From: Streptomyces sp. VRA16 Mangrove soil
GTDB lineage: Bacteria; Actinomycetota; Actinomycetes; Streptomycetales; Streptomycetaceae
NCBI RefSeq assembly: GCF_017377775.1
Contig: NZ_JAFVLN010000002.1
Span: 62,001 to 126,000, forward strand
Length of the DNA: 64,000 bases
Reading direction: 5' to 3'
Shown: in pieces, positions 44,455 to 53,098 of the stretch
Layout: every line of letters begins with the position of its first letter
Numbering within the stretch: position 1 is the first letter of the stretch
Position numbers and translations under genes: made by a program
The notes under the pieces: generated by a model
What the model was told of the DNA's origin: nothing
The model's database searches: none
The model's input: only the letters and a program-made list of their open reading frames with translations

Positions 44455-44833
44455 ACGTTCCCCCTCCCGCCTCACCCCCAACTCCCTTGCTCCGCAAGCC
44501 TGTTGGGGTCCCCGTATGCGGGGAGTCCACCGTAGGGCCCGGCCTCGATCCCGGACAGCGACTTGCGCAAAGAATCACCGGTCGGGGTCGCCGCAGAGGA
44601 GGGCGAGGCCCAAGGGCCGGGTGGGAGGACGCCGAGACCGCGAGGACGGCCCGACCCACGAGCGGACGGGCGTCGAATCCGCCGAGCTTCCAGGGGCGTT
44701 GACAGACTTCGGTCCTCACGGGCATCTTCATGCTCGAAGTTGCACGAAATCCCGAATGTTCAAGCACAAGCAAACATCAACGCGATCGAGATGCCGGGCC
44801 GGTCGAACGGCCCTGCGAGAGCGGAGAAGCACC
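44455..44833. other. Divergent region, dynamin operon / GH31 gene
   Basis: A 379-base gap. A TTGACA at 44699-44704 with CATCTT 17-18 bases later is a fair promoter for the GH31 gene. From about 44730 the sequence is unusually rich in A and T for this genome (TGTTCAAGCACAAGCAAACA), as expected of a 5' leader. I see no gene. GGAGAAG at 44823 is the ribosome site. Confidence 0.5.
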
Positions 44834-47485
44834 GTGCACACTGAGCGCAGGCGATGGCAACGACGACGGGGCAGAGCGATGTTGGGCGGCTGCGGCGCGC
44901 TCGCACTGCTCGGGGCGGGCCTGCTGGTCGCCCCCGCGCAGCAGGCCGGGGCCGCCACTCCCGGCTCGGGCACCCTCGACACCGGACACCAGAGCGTCAC
45001 CTGGCAGAGCCCCACCTACGCGGCGGGCACGGTCGGCGACCCGAAGCAGTGTCCGTCGGCGGCCGACGACCCCGACGGGAAGACGTGCGACCGTTTCGAC
45101 CTGACGGTGTCGGTCCCCGACGGGTACTGGGCCGACAACCCCGAGGGCGGGGTGCCGATCTCGATCGAGTGGGCCAAGCAGCCCACCGACGACTTCGACC
45201 TGTACATCTACGACGACGCGGGCAAGCAGGTGGCCTCCAGTGCGGGCACCGCCGACCCCGAGGCGACCGTCATCCCGAAGGCGAACGGCACGTACCACGT
45301 GGTCGTCGTGCCGTACGACGTGCACGACAACTCCTTCGTCGGCAAGGCGTATCTGCCGCAGACCACGGACGCCGGGAACCTCACCTCCTTCCAGGGGAAG
45401 GACGGCAGCTACGAGATCGCCGCGGGCGACCTCAAGGCGAAGGCCGACTTCCTGAAGGGGGGTCAACTCCGGCTGCAGGCCGATCCGTCGGGCTCGTTCA
45501 GCGACCCTGCGGGGTCACAGATCGTGCGGGAGCAGCCCGCCGTCGACCCGCGCACGACGTCCTTCGACGCGGGCACGTACTACGGCATCCGGTCCTCGTC
45601 GGCCGTGCTGCGCGTCTACAAGAAGCCGCTGCGCTTCGGCCTCTACCAGGCCGACAACAGGACCCGCATCTGGCAGGAGGACAAGCCGCTGCGCTGGTCC
45701 ACCGGCGGAATGCGACAGAGCCTGGAGCGCGGCGCCGACGAACAGTTCTTCGGCGGCGGTGAGCAGAACGGCAGCTTCTCGCACCGCGGCCAGACGATGT
45801 ACGTCGCCAACAACACCAACTGGAACGAGGGCGGCTACCCCAACTCCCAGCCCTTCTACCTCTCTTCGTCCGGTTACGGCGTCTACCGCAACACGTTCGC
45901 GCCGGGCGTCTACGACTTCGGCTCCTCGGTCCACACCGGCCAGCAGGAGCGCCGCCTGGACGCGTACTACTTCATCGGTGACGCCAAACAGGTCATCGGC
46001 AAGTACACGTCACTGGTCGGCAAGCCGTTCATGCCGCCGGTCTACGGTCTGGAGCCCGGCGACGCGGACTGCTATCTGCACAACGCGAACCAGGGCGAGC
46101 GCCACACCCTCGACTCCCTGAAGGTCGCCGACGGATACGTGGCCAACGAGATGCCGCTCGGCTGGATGCTGGTCAACGACGGCTACGGCTGCGGCTACGA
46201 GAACCTCGCCGAGACCGCAAAGGGCCTCCAGGACCGCGGCGCCCAGCTCGGGCTGTGGACGCAGGACGGCATCGACAAGCTCGCCGACCAGGTGAAGGCG
46301 GGCCAGCGGGTCGCCAAGCTGGACGTCGCCTGGGTCGGCAACGGCTACGGAATGGCGCTCGACGCCTGCGACAAGGCGAAGGCCGGTATCGAGGACAACA
46401 GCGACGCCCGTGGCTTCGTGTGGATGCCGGTGTCCTGGGCGGGCGCGCAGCGCTGCTCGGTGCTCTGGTCCGGCGACCAGAAGCTGTCGTGGGACTACGT
46501 GCGCTGGCAGATCCCGACGTACGCGGGCGCGACCATGTCCGGCATCGCGTACAACACGGGTGACATCGGCTCGATCTACTCGCACGACGCGAAGATGTAC
46601 GCGCGTGATCTGCAGGCCAAGACGTTCCTGCCGGCCGTCATGACGATGGACGGCTGGGCCCGCGACATCACCACCGGCCAGAAGATCAACCAGCAGCCGT
46701 GGGTGGACGGCGAGCCGTACACGTCGATCAACCGCAAGTACCTGCAGCTGCGCGAGCGGCTGCTGCCGTACCTGTACACGCTGGCCAAGCAGGCGTCCGA
46801 CACCGGCGTCGGCGGCGTACGCCCGCTGTGGCTGGAGTACCCGAAGGACGCCAACACCCTGGGTGCGCAGGCCAAGTACGAGTACCTGGCGGGCGACGAC
46901 TTCCTGGTGGCGCCGGTCTACCAGGACACGGACACCCGCGACGGCATCTATCTGCCGAAGGGCGAGTGGACGGACTACTGGACCGGGAAGACGTACCACG
47001 GTCCGACGACGATCGACGGCTACCACGCGCCGATCGACACGCTCCCGCTGTTCGTGAAGTCGGGCGCGATCGTGCCGATGTGGCCGAAGGGCACCACGTC
47101 GTGGAAGACCCGCGACAAGGGGCAGCTCGGCTATGACGTCTACGCCTCCGAGGGCGGCCACAGCGCGTACACGCTCTACGAGGACGACGGGGTGACCCGC
47201 GACTTCACGAAGGGCGCGTCGGCGACGCAGCGCGTGACGGTGGACACCGACAAGCACGGCTCGGTCGTCAACGTCGGCGCCAGCAGGGGCAGTTATCAGG
47301 GGAAGGCGTCCGCCCGCGCCTACACCTTCACCGTGCACGGTCTGGCCGCGCCGTCCCGGGTGACGGTGGACGGGCACCGGCTCGCGGCGGACGACTGGTC
47401 GTACGACGCACAGACGGGCATCACGACGGTGAAGACCGCTTCGCTGTCGACGGATCGTGCCTTCACGGTCCGGCTGAGCTCCTAG
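44834..47485 (+). CDS. Secreted GH31 glycosidase (alpha-glucosidase-type)
   Basis: An 883-residue secreted enzyme. GTG 44834 is chosen because GGAGAAG precedes it and a signal peptide then follows: RRR charges, AMLGGCGALALLGAGLLVA and cleavage near AGA-ATP. Residues about 50-170 resemble a bacterial pre-peptidase C-like beta domain (FDLTVSVPDGYW, DDFDLYIYDDAG). The GH31 barrel has the nucleophile D497 (AKLDVAWVGNG) and the acid/base region YNTGDIGSIYSHD. C-terminal beta domains end in VTVDGHR. Specificity cannot be read; it differs clearly from the YicI-type xylosidase at the window start. The gene is single and divergent from the dynamin operon. Confidence 0.9.
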   Translation: MHTERRRWQRRRGRAMLGGCGALALLGAGLLVAPAQQAGAATPGSGTLDTGHQSVTWQSPTYAAGTVGDPKQCPSAADDPDGKTCDRFDLTVSVPDGYWADNPEGGVPISIEWAKQPTDDFDLYIYDDAGKQVASSAGTADPEATVIPKANGTYHVVVVPYDVHDNSFVGKAYLPQTTDAGNLTSFQGKDGSYEIAAGDLKAKADFLKGGQLRLQADPSGSFSDPAGSQIVREQPAVDPRTTSFDAGTYYGIRSSSAVLRVYKKPLRFGLYQADNRTRIWQEDKPLRWSTGGMRQSLERGADEQFFGGGEQNGSFSHRGQTMYVANNTNWNEGGYPNSQPFYLSSSGYGVYRNTFAPGVYDFGSSVHTGQQERRLDAYYFIGDAKQVIGKYTSLVGKPFMPPVYGLEPGDADCYLHNANQGERHTLDSLKVADGYVANEMPLGWMLVNDGYGCGYENLAETAKGLQDRGAQLGLWTQDGIDKLADQVKAGQRVAKLDVAWVGNGYGMALDACDKAKAGIEDNSDARGFVWMPVSWAGAQRCSVLWSGDQKLSWDYVRWQIPTYAGATMSGIAYNTGDIGSIYSHDAKMYARDLQAKTFLPAVMTMDGWARDITTGQKINQQPWVDGEPYTSINRKYLQLRERLLPYLYTLAKQASDTGVGGVRPLWLEYPKDANTLGAQAKYEYLAGDDFLVAPVYQDTDTRDGIYLPKGEWTDYWTGKTYHGPTTIDGYHAPIDTLPLFVKSGAIVPMWPKGTTSWKTRDKGQLGYDVYASEGGHSAYTLYEDDGVTRDFTKGASATQRVTVDTDKHGSVVNVGASRGSYQGKASARAYTFTVHGLAAPSRVTVDGHRLAADDWSYDAQTGITTVKTASLSTDRAFTVRLSS

Positions 47486-47492
47486 TGGAGCG

Positions 47493-47519
47493 GGGCGGTG
47501 CCGCTCGACGGCACCGCCC
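47493..47519. terminator. Bidirectional hairpin between GH31 gene and cytochrome b gene
   Basis: Arms GGGCGGTGCC (47493-47502) and GGCACCGCCC (47510-47519) pair perfectly around a 7-base loop, eight bases after the GH31 stop and before the convergent QcrB-like stop. Confidence 0.8.
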
Positions 47520-47540
47520 TCACCGGTTCAGCGGCGGGTC

Positions 47541-49178
47541 TCAGTCGACGCGCTCCGACTCGTGCCACCCGGCGTGCAGCGCCTGGTACTCCTCCGGCGT
47601 CGCCTTCGGTACATACGTCCCCGGGCCGAACATCGCCTTGGCGAGGCGGGCCCGCATCCGCTGGCGCACGGTGAAGTGCCGTGCCACACCGTTCTCGTCG
47701 ACCTTCGGGCCCAACTCGTAGGCAGCGGGCTGCTCATGGGAGTTGAGCGTGTACAGCTCGGCCTTCGTGAGCGGTTCGTGGACCTCGATGTACTCGCCGT
47801 GGGGCAGCCGCTTGATGATGCCGGACTCGCGGCCGTGCAGTGATTTCTCGCGGTCGCGCCGCTGCAGTCCGTTGCAGATCCGTTTGGTGATGACGTAGGC
47901 GAGTGCCGGCACGACGAACACCCCGATCCGCACGGTCCAGGTGATGACGTTGATGGAGAGGTGGAAGCGGGTCGCGACGATGTCGTTGCCGCCGCCGATG
48001 AGCAGCACCGCGTACAGGGCCAGCCAGGAGACACCGAGTCCGGTGCGCACCGGGTTGTTGCGCGGGCGCTGCGCGACATGGTGCTCCCGTTTGTCCCCGG
48101 TGATCCACGCCTCGGCGAAGGGATAGATCAGCATCAGGGAGAGGATCAGCGGGAAGAGCGTGAAGGGGATGAAGACGCCCAGTGCCAGCGTGTGGCCCCA
48201 GGCGTTGATCTCCCATCCCGGCATCACCCGGATCAGGCCCTCGGAGAAGCCGAGGTACCAGTCGGGTTGCGCGCCGGTCGTCACCAGATCGGTGCGGTAG
48301 GGGCCGAAGGCCCAGACGGGGTTGATGGTCGCGACCGCCGCCAGCACGGTCAGCACTCCGAAGACGAGGAAGAAGAAGCCGCCGGCCTTCGCCATGTAGA
48401 TCGGCATGAAGGGGGCGCCGACGACGCGGCTCTCGTCCCGTCCCGGGCCCGCGAACTGGGTGTGCTTGTGGTAGAAGACCAGGATCAGATGGACCGTGAC
48501 GAGCGCCAGCATGATCCCGGGCAGCAGCAGGATGTGGATCGGGTAGAGCCGGGCGATGAAGTCGTCCCCCGGGAATTCGCCGCCGAACAGGAACATCGAC
48601 AGGTACGTACCCACGATCGGCACCGACAGGATGGCGCCCTGCGCGAACTTCAGTCCGGTGCCGGAGAGCAGGTCGTCGGGGAGCGAGTAGCCGGTGAGGC
48701 CGGTCATGATGCCCAGGAACAACAGGGTCCAGCCGAAGACCCAGTTGAGCTCGCGCGGCTTGCGGAAGGCGCCGGTGAAGAACACCCGCATCATGTGCAC
48801 GAGCATGCCGGCGACGAAGACGAGCGCCGCCCAGTGGTGGATCTGCCGGATCAGCAGTCCGCCGCGCACCTCCATGCTGATGTGGAGCGTGGACGCGTAC
48901 GCCTGGGAGACGATGATGCCCTTGAGCGGCGTGTACGAGCCGTTGTAGACCACCTCGGCGGCGGTCGGCTTGAAGAAGAGGGTCAGATAGGTGCCGGTGA
49001 GGATCAGGATGATGAAGCTGTAGAGGCAGATCTCGCCCAGCATGAACGTGGGATGGTCCGGAAACACCTTCCGCATCTGGGACTTGGCCAGCGCGTAGAT
49101 CCCGAGCCGGCCGTCCGCCCAGTCCGCGAGACGTTCGCCGCCCTTGGCGGGCTCCCGTCGCGCGCTGCTCTCGCTCAT
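47541..49178 (-). CDS. Orphan cytochrome b (QcrB-like) of the bc1 complex
   Basis: A 545-residue protein with eight or more membrane helices. The four haem b ligands are in TLHISMEVRGG/IRQIHHWAALVF and RLYPIHILLLPG/LVTVHLILVFYHKH. The quinone-site PDWYLGFSEG (PEWY-like) motif and PVWAFGPY are present. The C-terminal 130 residues (LHGRESGIIKRLPHGEY, VARHFTVRQRMRARLAKAMFGPGTYVPKATPEEYQALHAGWHESERVD) match the actinobacterial extension. QcrA and QcrC are not next to it, unlike the housekeeping qcrCAB cluster, so this is probably a second copy. The gene is read leftward with ATG 49178. Confidence 0.9.
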   Translation of the reverse strand: MSESSARREPAKGGERLADWADGRLGIYALAKSQMRKVFPDHPTFMLGEICLYSFIILILTGTYLTLFFKPTAAEVVYNGSYTPLKGIIVSQAYASTLHISMEVRGGLLIRQIHHWAALVFVAGMLVHMMRVFFTGAFRKPRELNWVFGWTLLFLGIMTGLTGYSLPDDLLSGTGLKFAQGAILSVPIVGTYLSMFLFGGEFPGDDFIARLYPIHILLLPGIMLALVTVHLILVFYHKHTQFAGPGRDESRVVGAPFMPIYMAKAGGFFFLVFGVLTVLAAVATINPVWAFGPYRTDLVTTGAQPDWYLGFSEGLIRVMPGWEINAWGHTLALGVFIPFTLFPLILSLMLIYPFAEAWITGDKREHHVAQRPRNNPVRTGLGVSWLALYAVLLIGGGNDIVATRFHLSINVITWTVRIGVFVVPALAYVITKRICNGLQRRDREKSLHGRESGIIKRLPHGEYIEVHEPLTKAELYTLNSHEQPAAYELGPKVDENGVARHFTVRQRMRARLAKAMFGPGTYVPKATPEEYQALHAGWHESERVD

Positions 49179-49257
49179 ACGACTCCCCCCTCAAGGCCAT
49201 TGAGGCACAGCCAGAGTAGAGCCGGGCAGGGCGCCTTCGACAGGGGCGGACGAGAGG

Positions 49258-49791
49258 TCAGCGCGGGGTGGCGTTGCGCAGCCTGATGCCGCTGAAACCC
49301 AGGGTGCTGGTGGTGACCGCGTCCCAGAATGTCCAGAGCGTGTTGACGAACCTCAGCTGGATGTCGGCCTGTTGATGGAGCGTCAGCAGATCGCCGACCG
49401 GCTCGGCGGGCCCGAGCGGCACGACGGCATCGGTGGCGACCCAGGCGTGCGGCACGGGCTCGCCGAAGGGGGTGAAGCGGTCGGCGGGCAGCCGGTAGGC
49501 GTAGAGCCGTACGTTCATGAACCGCTCGGCCCAGCTGTACTCGATGACGTGGACCCGCTCCTCGGGCGCCGCCCCGAAGACCGCGCGCCGGTCGGCGTCC
49601 GTGGTGCCGTCGGCGACCCAGGCCATGGCGCGGGGGCACTGCCGCGGGAACCAGTAGGCGGGCGCCTGCACGGCATCGACGGCCCAGACGTACGGATCGG
49701 GCCGGCTCGCGGTGGCGGCGACGTGCGGGACGAACTCACGGATCGCGGGATCCTCGGAGAAGTGCAGCACCTCGCCGGGTTCGGGCCTCAC
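49258..49791 (-). CDS. Conserved hypothetical protein (DUF6886-like)
   Basis: A 177-residue soluble protein starting MRPEPGEVLHFSEDPAIREFVPHVA, with repeats of aromatic residues (AYWFPRQCPRAMAW, VIEYSWAERFMNVRLYAYRLP). From memory this looks like the DUF6886 group. No enzymatic motif is evident. Its start at 49791 overlaps the end of the FadR-type regulator gene (49788), so both are likely co-transcribed. Confidence 0.7.
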   Translation of the reverse strand: MRPEPGEVLHFSEDPAIREFVPHVAATASRPDPYVWAVDAVQAPAYWFPRQCPRAMAWVADGTTDADRRAVFGAAPEERVHVIEYSWAERFMNVRLYAYRLPADRFTPFGEPVPHAWVATDAVVPLGPAEPVGDLLTLHQQADIQLRFVNTLWTFWDAVTTSTLGFSGIRLRNATPR

Positions 49792-50567
49792 GCGCCGTCC
49801 TCCTTCATCCGCTCCATGGCGTCCTCCACGGTCCGGGTGTGCGCCCAGGCCGCCTTGGTCGCCGCTTCCGGGTCACGGCGGGCGATGGCGTCGGCCAGGT
49901 CCTCGTGGGCACAGGCGCCGGGCAGCTCAGGGGCCCAGCTTGGGCGCAGCGAGGCGATGCTGTCGCGCACCGACTCGATGAGGGACTCGTACAGCTCGGC
50001 CATCAGCGGATTGCCGCTCGCGGCGACGATCGCCCGGTGGAACTCCAGGTCCCGGTCGACGTAGGCGACGGGGTCGCCGCTCTCGTCGGCGCGCCGCCGG
50101 GCGAGGAACGCGGACAGGATCCGGGCCAGGTCGTCCTCGCCGCGGTGCACGGCGGCCGCGGGGGCCGCCTCCCGCTCGATGGCCAGGCGGACCTGGAGGA
50201 TGTGCTTCAACTCGGCTCGACGCAGACGGCGTTGGAGCGCCGCGTTCAGGTCGCTGGCCGCGCGGACGTACGTACCGTCGCCGCGCCGGGCCTCCAGCAG
50301 CCCGGTGTGGCACAGCGCCCGGACCGCCTCGCGCACGGTGTTGCGCCCGACGCCCAGCGCCTCGACGAGCTGCCCCTCGGCCGGGATCCGGTCGCCCACG
50401 GCCCACTCGCCGCTCTCGATGGCCCGCTCGATGCGCCCGATGGTCCGCTGGACCAGGGTGGCTCCTGCCCCGTTGGTCGGTGGTGCTGCTCCGGGCACGG
50501 TGACGGCCTCTCTCTCATCGGTCGCACGGACGGATCCAGGCGAGCTTGCCACAGCCAAATATCCCAT
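49788..50567 (-). CDS. GntR-family regulator, FadR/FCD type
   Basis: A 259-residue regulator if ATG 50567 is used. GTG 50498, preceded by AGAGAGG, would give 236 residues and is equally possible. The helix-turn-helix is IESGEWAVGDRIPAEGQLVEALGVGRNTVREAVRAL, followed by an FCD domain with ILQVRLAIEREAAPAAA, EFHRAIVAASGNPL and HEDLADAIARRD. It is divergent from a CynX-like MFS gene. Inverted ATCCCAT/ATGGGAT words in the gap could be its targets. The partner gene at 49258 overlaps its stop. Confidence 0.88.
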   Translation of the reverse strand: MGYLAVASSPGSVRATDEREAVTVPGAAPPTNGAGATLVQRTIGRIERAIESGEWAVGDRIPAEGQLVEALGVGRNTVREAVRALCHTGLLEARRGDGTYVRAASDLNAALQRRLRRAELKHILQVRLAIEREAAPAAAVHRGEDDLARILSAFLARRRADESGDPVAYVDRDLEFHRAIVAASGNPLMAELYESLIESVRDSIASLRPSWAPELPGACAHEDLADAIARRDPEAATKAAWAHTRTVEDAMERMKEDGA

Positions 50568-50643
50568 ATCTCGCGCAGTCGTTTCGCCTGAGTTCTTGAG
50601 ATTTGAGCCATTTAATAGCCCGCCTCCTGCGAAACATGGGATG
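50561..50643. promoter_or_regulatory. Divergent promoter with inverted ATCCCAT words
   Basis: ATCCCAT (50561-50567) covers the possible ATG of the regulator, and ATGGGAT (50637-50643) lies 14 bases before the MFS ATG. The intervening 69 bases are AT-rich (ATTTGAGCCATTTAATAGC). They could be operator half-sites of the FadR-type regulator, but the evidence is weak. Confidence 0.4.
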
Positions 50644-50657
50644 TTACGTTGGTGCGC

Positions 50658-51893
50658 ATGCCCCAGACTGCCGATCACTCACGCGCCACCACCTCCGCGC
50701 CCCGGGCCACCGGGAACCCCGTGCCCGCCGTCGGCGGTCTGCTCGCCGCCGGCATTCTGCTGATCGCCATGAACCTGCGTCCCGGTGTCGTCTCGGTCTC
50801 CCCCGAGCTGGACGCGATCCGCGCGTCGACCGGCCTGAGCGGCTCACGGGCGGGCCTGCTCACCACGCTGCCGATCCTCTGCTTCGGTCTGCTGGCGCCG
50901 TTCGCCGCGAAGCTGTCGCGCCGGATCGGTATAACGCGGGCGCTCGGCGCGATGATGGCGCTGCTCACCACGGGCATCGCGCTGCGCCTCGCGCCCGGAC
51001 TGCCCGCCCTGTTCGCCGGGACCGCGCTGATCGGCGCCGCGATCTCACTCTCCAACGTGCTGGTGCCGAGCGTCATCAAGCGCCACTTCCAGCACCGCAC
51101 CGGACTGATGATGGGCCTCTACTCGGTGGCCCTGTTCTGCGGCGCGGCGCTTGCCGCCGGAGTCACGGTGCCGCTGGGCGACGCGCTCGGGCTCGGCTGG
51201 CGCGGCGCGATCGGCGTCTGGGCCGTGCTCTCCGCCCTCGCCCTGGCCCTGTGGGTGCCGCAGCTGCGCCGCCCGGACACCCCGCCCGCGACGGCGGACA
51301 CCGACGACGGCTCCCGCACCCCGCTGCGCCGCTCCCCGCTGGCCTGGCAGATCACGCTGCTCATGGGGTTGCAGTCGCTCCAGTACTACGCCTGCGCCGC
51401 CTGGATCCCCGCGATGCTGACGAGCGAGGGCATGTCCACCACGGAGGCGGGCTGGATGCTGTCACTGATGAGCCTCGTCGGCATCGTCGGCTCGCTCACC
51501 TTCACCGTGTTCGTGGGCCGCTTCCGCAACCAGGTCGCCTTCTCCGTCACCGGCACGCTCCTCGTCCTCGGCTCGCTCGTCGGCCTGATCGTGGCCCCGG
51601 TCGGCGGCGCCTACGCCTGGATGCTGATGCTCGGCTTCGGCGCGGGACTGCTCATCAGCACCGCCCTCGCGGTGATCGTGCTGCGCTCCCCCGACGCAGC
51701 GCGCGCCGCGGAGATGTCCGGCATGGCGCAAGGCGTCGGCTATCTCCTCGCCGCGGCGGGCCCGTTCCTGCTCGGCGCCCTGCACGACGCGACGGGCGAC
51801 TGGACGGTGCCGCTGGCGCTGCTCGCGGTGCTGTGCGTGCCGATGGGGATCGCGGGCGTGGGAGCGGGCCGCGTGCGCAGGCTCGACGCGTGA
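50658..51893 (+). CDS. MFS transporter, CynX/NimT family
   Basis: A 411-residue permease with 12 membrane helices. The pattern AMNLRPGVVSVSPELDAIRASTGLSGSRAGLLTTLPILCFG in the first two helices is the hallmark of CynX/NimT (cyanate/2-nitroimidazole) transporters. The ATG at 50658 is preferred; TTG 50649 and GTG 50652 are in frame. There is no clear ribosome site. It may export a toxic small compound or import a related acid, under control of the divergent FadR-type regulator. Confidence 0.9.
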   Translation: MPQTADHSRATTSAPRATGNPVPAVGGLLAAGILLIAMNLRPGVVSVSPELDAIRASTGLSGSRAGLLTTLPILCFGLLAPFAAKLSRRIGITRALGAMMALLTTGIALRLAPGLPALFAGTALIGAAISLSNVLVPSVIKRHFQHRTGLMMGLYSVALFCGAALAAGVTVPLGDALGLGWRGAIGVWAVLSALALALWVPQLRRPDTPPATADTDDGSRTPLRRSPLAWQITLLMGLQSLQYYACAAWIPAMLTSEGMSTTEAGWMLSLMSLVGIVGSLTFTVFVGRFRNQVAFSVTGTLLVLGSLVGLIVAPVGGAYAWMLMLGFGAGLLISTALAVIVLRSPDAARAAEMSGMAQGVGYLLAAAGPFLLGALHDATGDWTVPLALLAVLCVPMGIAGVGAGRVRRLDA

Positions 51894-51929
51894 GGCGCTG
51901 ACCGCCTGCCGCCGGGCGCCGACGCTCAG

Positions 51930-52992
51930 GGCTGCGTGGTGCACGGCGACGACCCGTACCGCGTCGACGGCAAGCGCGCGGTCGCCCGCGTCGACGCCGC
52001 CGACGGCTCCGTGGCCTGGCGGACCGGGATCGCGCAGGACGTGATCCGGCCGCTCGGTGACACCGCCCGCACGGTGGTCACCATGGAGAAGTCGACGGCG
52101 GGCGGATACGTCGTCGTGGGCCGCGCCCTGTCCGACGGCCAGCCGGTGTGGCAGCACGCGATGGCGAGCGGCCGGCGGTTCGCGGCGATGAGCGGCGGCA
52201 CCGTCTTCGCCGTGCTCCCCGGCGACCGGCGGATCGTGGCGCTGCGGGCGACGGAAGGCGAGGAGCCGTGGCGGGCCCCCGACCCGGCCGGCTTCATCTG
52301 CGATCTGTACGCGTACGGCGGTACGCTGTTCGGCGCGTGCGAGGCGGCCGGGGTGAGCGACACGAACGACGCCCCGCACAGGCTCACGCAGTTCCGGCCC
52401 TCGAACGGCGCGGTGCGGTGGCTCGCCACGACGCCGTACGAGATCGAGCCGATCGGCCTGGCCGACGGCGACTTCGTCGCGCTCGGCTGCGACAGCGGCC
52501 ATCTCGACAAGGAGGAGAGGGGCTCGTACACGACGCTCGCCCGGATCGACGCGACGAGCCGTTCGCTGCGCACCACGCCCATCACCGGCATCGACCTGAC
52601 CGTCCGCGCCGGCGCCCGTCTCGTCGACGGGGTCGTCTGCTTCACCCGCTCGCAGGGGCAGACCGACGCCGTCGACGCGCACTCGGGCCGCCCTCTGTGG
52701 TCCCGCCCGAAGGGTGTGAAGAGCCACGGTGTCGCGGCCGCCCCGGTGGTGAACTCCCGCCGCGACGACGCCTACTTCGTCACCTCCGAGGACCGGCTGA
52801 CCGCCCTCGCCCCGCGCACCGGACGCGTCAAGCGGCGCGGCCCCGACCGTCCGGTGCCCGCCGCGGCCCGGCGGCACGGGAGCACCGCCGTCGCTCGCGC
52901 CGGTCGACGACGCGCTGGTGGTGGCCGCGCACGGGCGGCTGCTGTCCGTGTCACCGGCCGCGGCGTCGGCGACGCCGCGCACCGCCTCCTGA
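51930..52992 (+). pseudogene. Decayed PQQ-like beta-propeller gene (5' truncated, frameshifted)
   Basis: The frame begins directly after the MFS stop without signal peptide or ribosome site, in the middle of a beta-propeller: blades with AVARVDAADGSVAWRTG, VVGRALSDGQPVWQ and RIVALRATEGEEPWRA are PQQ-like repeats. Near 52830-52870 the reading frame shifts: the first frame runs into arginine-rich sequence, while the +1 frame continues with APVDDALVVAAHGRLLSVSP and stops at 52990-52992. Both defects mark a pseudogene, probably once an exported or kinase-linked sensor. Confidence 0.75.
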
Positions 52993-53030
52993 GCAGCGCC
53001 ATTACGCACAGGAAATTCAGAAGTCAACCA

Positions 53031-53071
53031 TTGACCTGACGGTCTGCCGCTGCGATCTTGGCAAGCGCTTT
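53031..53071 (+). promoter_or_regulatory. Promoter and operator-like palindrome before MFS gene
   Basis: TTGACC (53031-53036) and GATCTT (53054-53059), 17 bases apart, make a fair promoter. AAGCGCTT (53064-53071), inside GCAAGCGCTTTC, lies at the expected start of transcription and looks like a LacI-family core, but it differs from the xyloglucan operator in its outer bases. Confidence 0.45.
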
Positions 53072-53098
53072 CTCACCGCCCAGCGTCAAGGGGGACGC

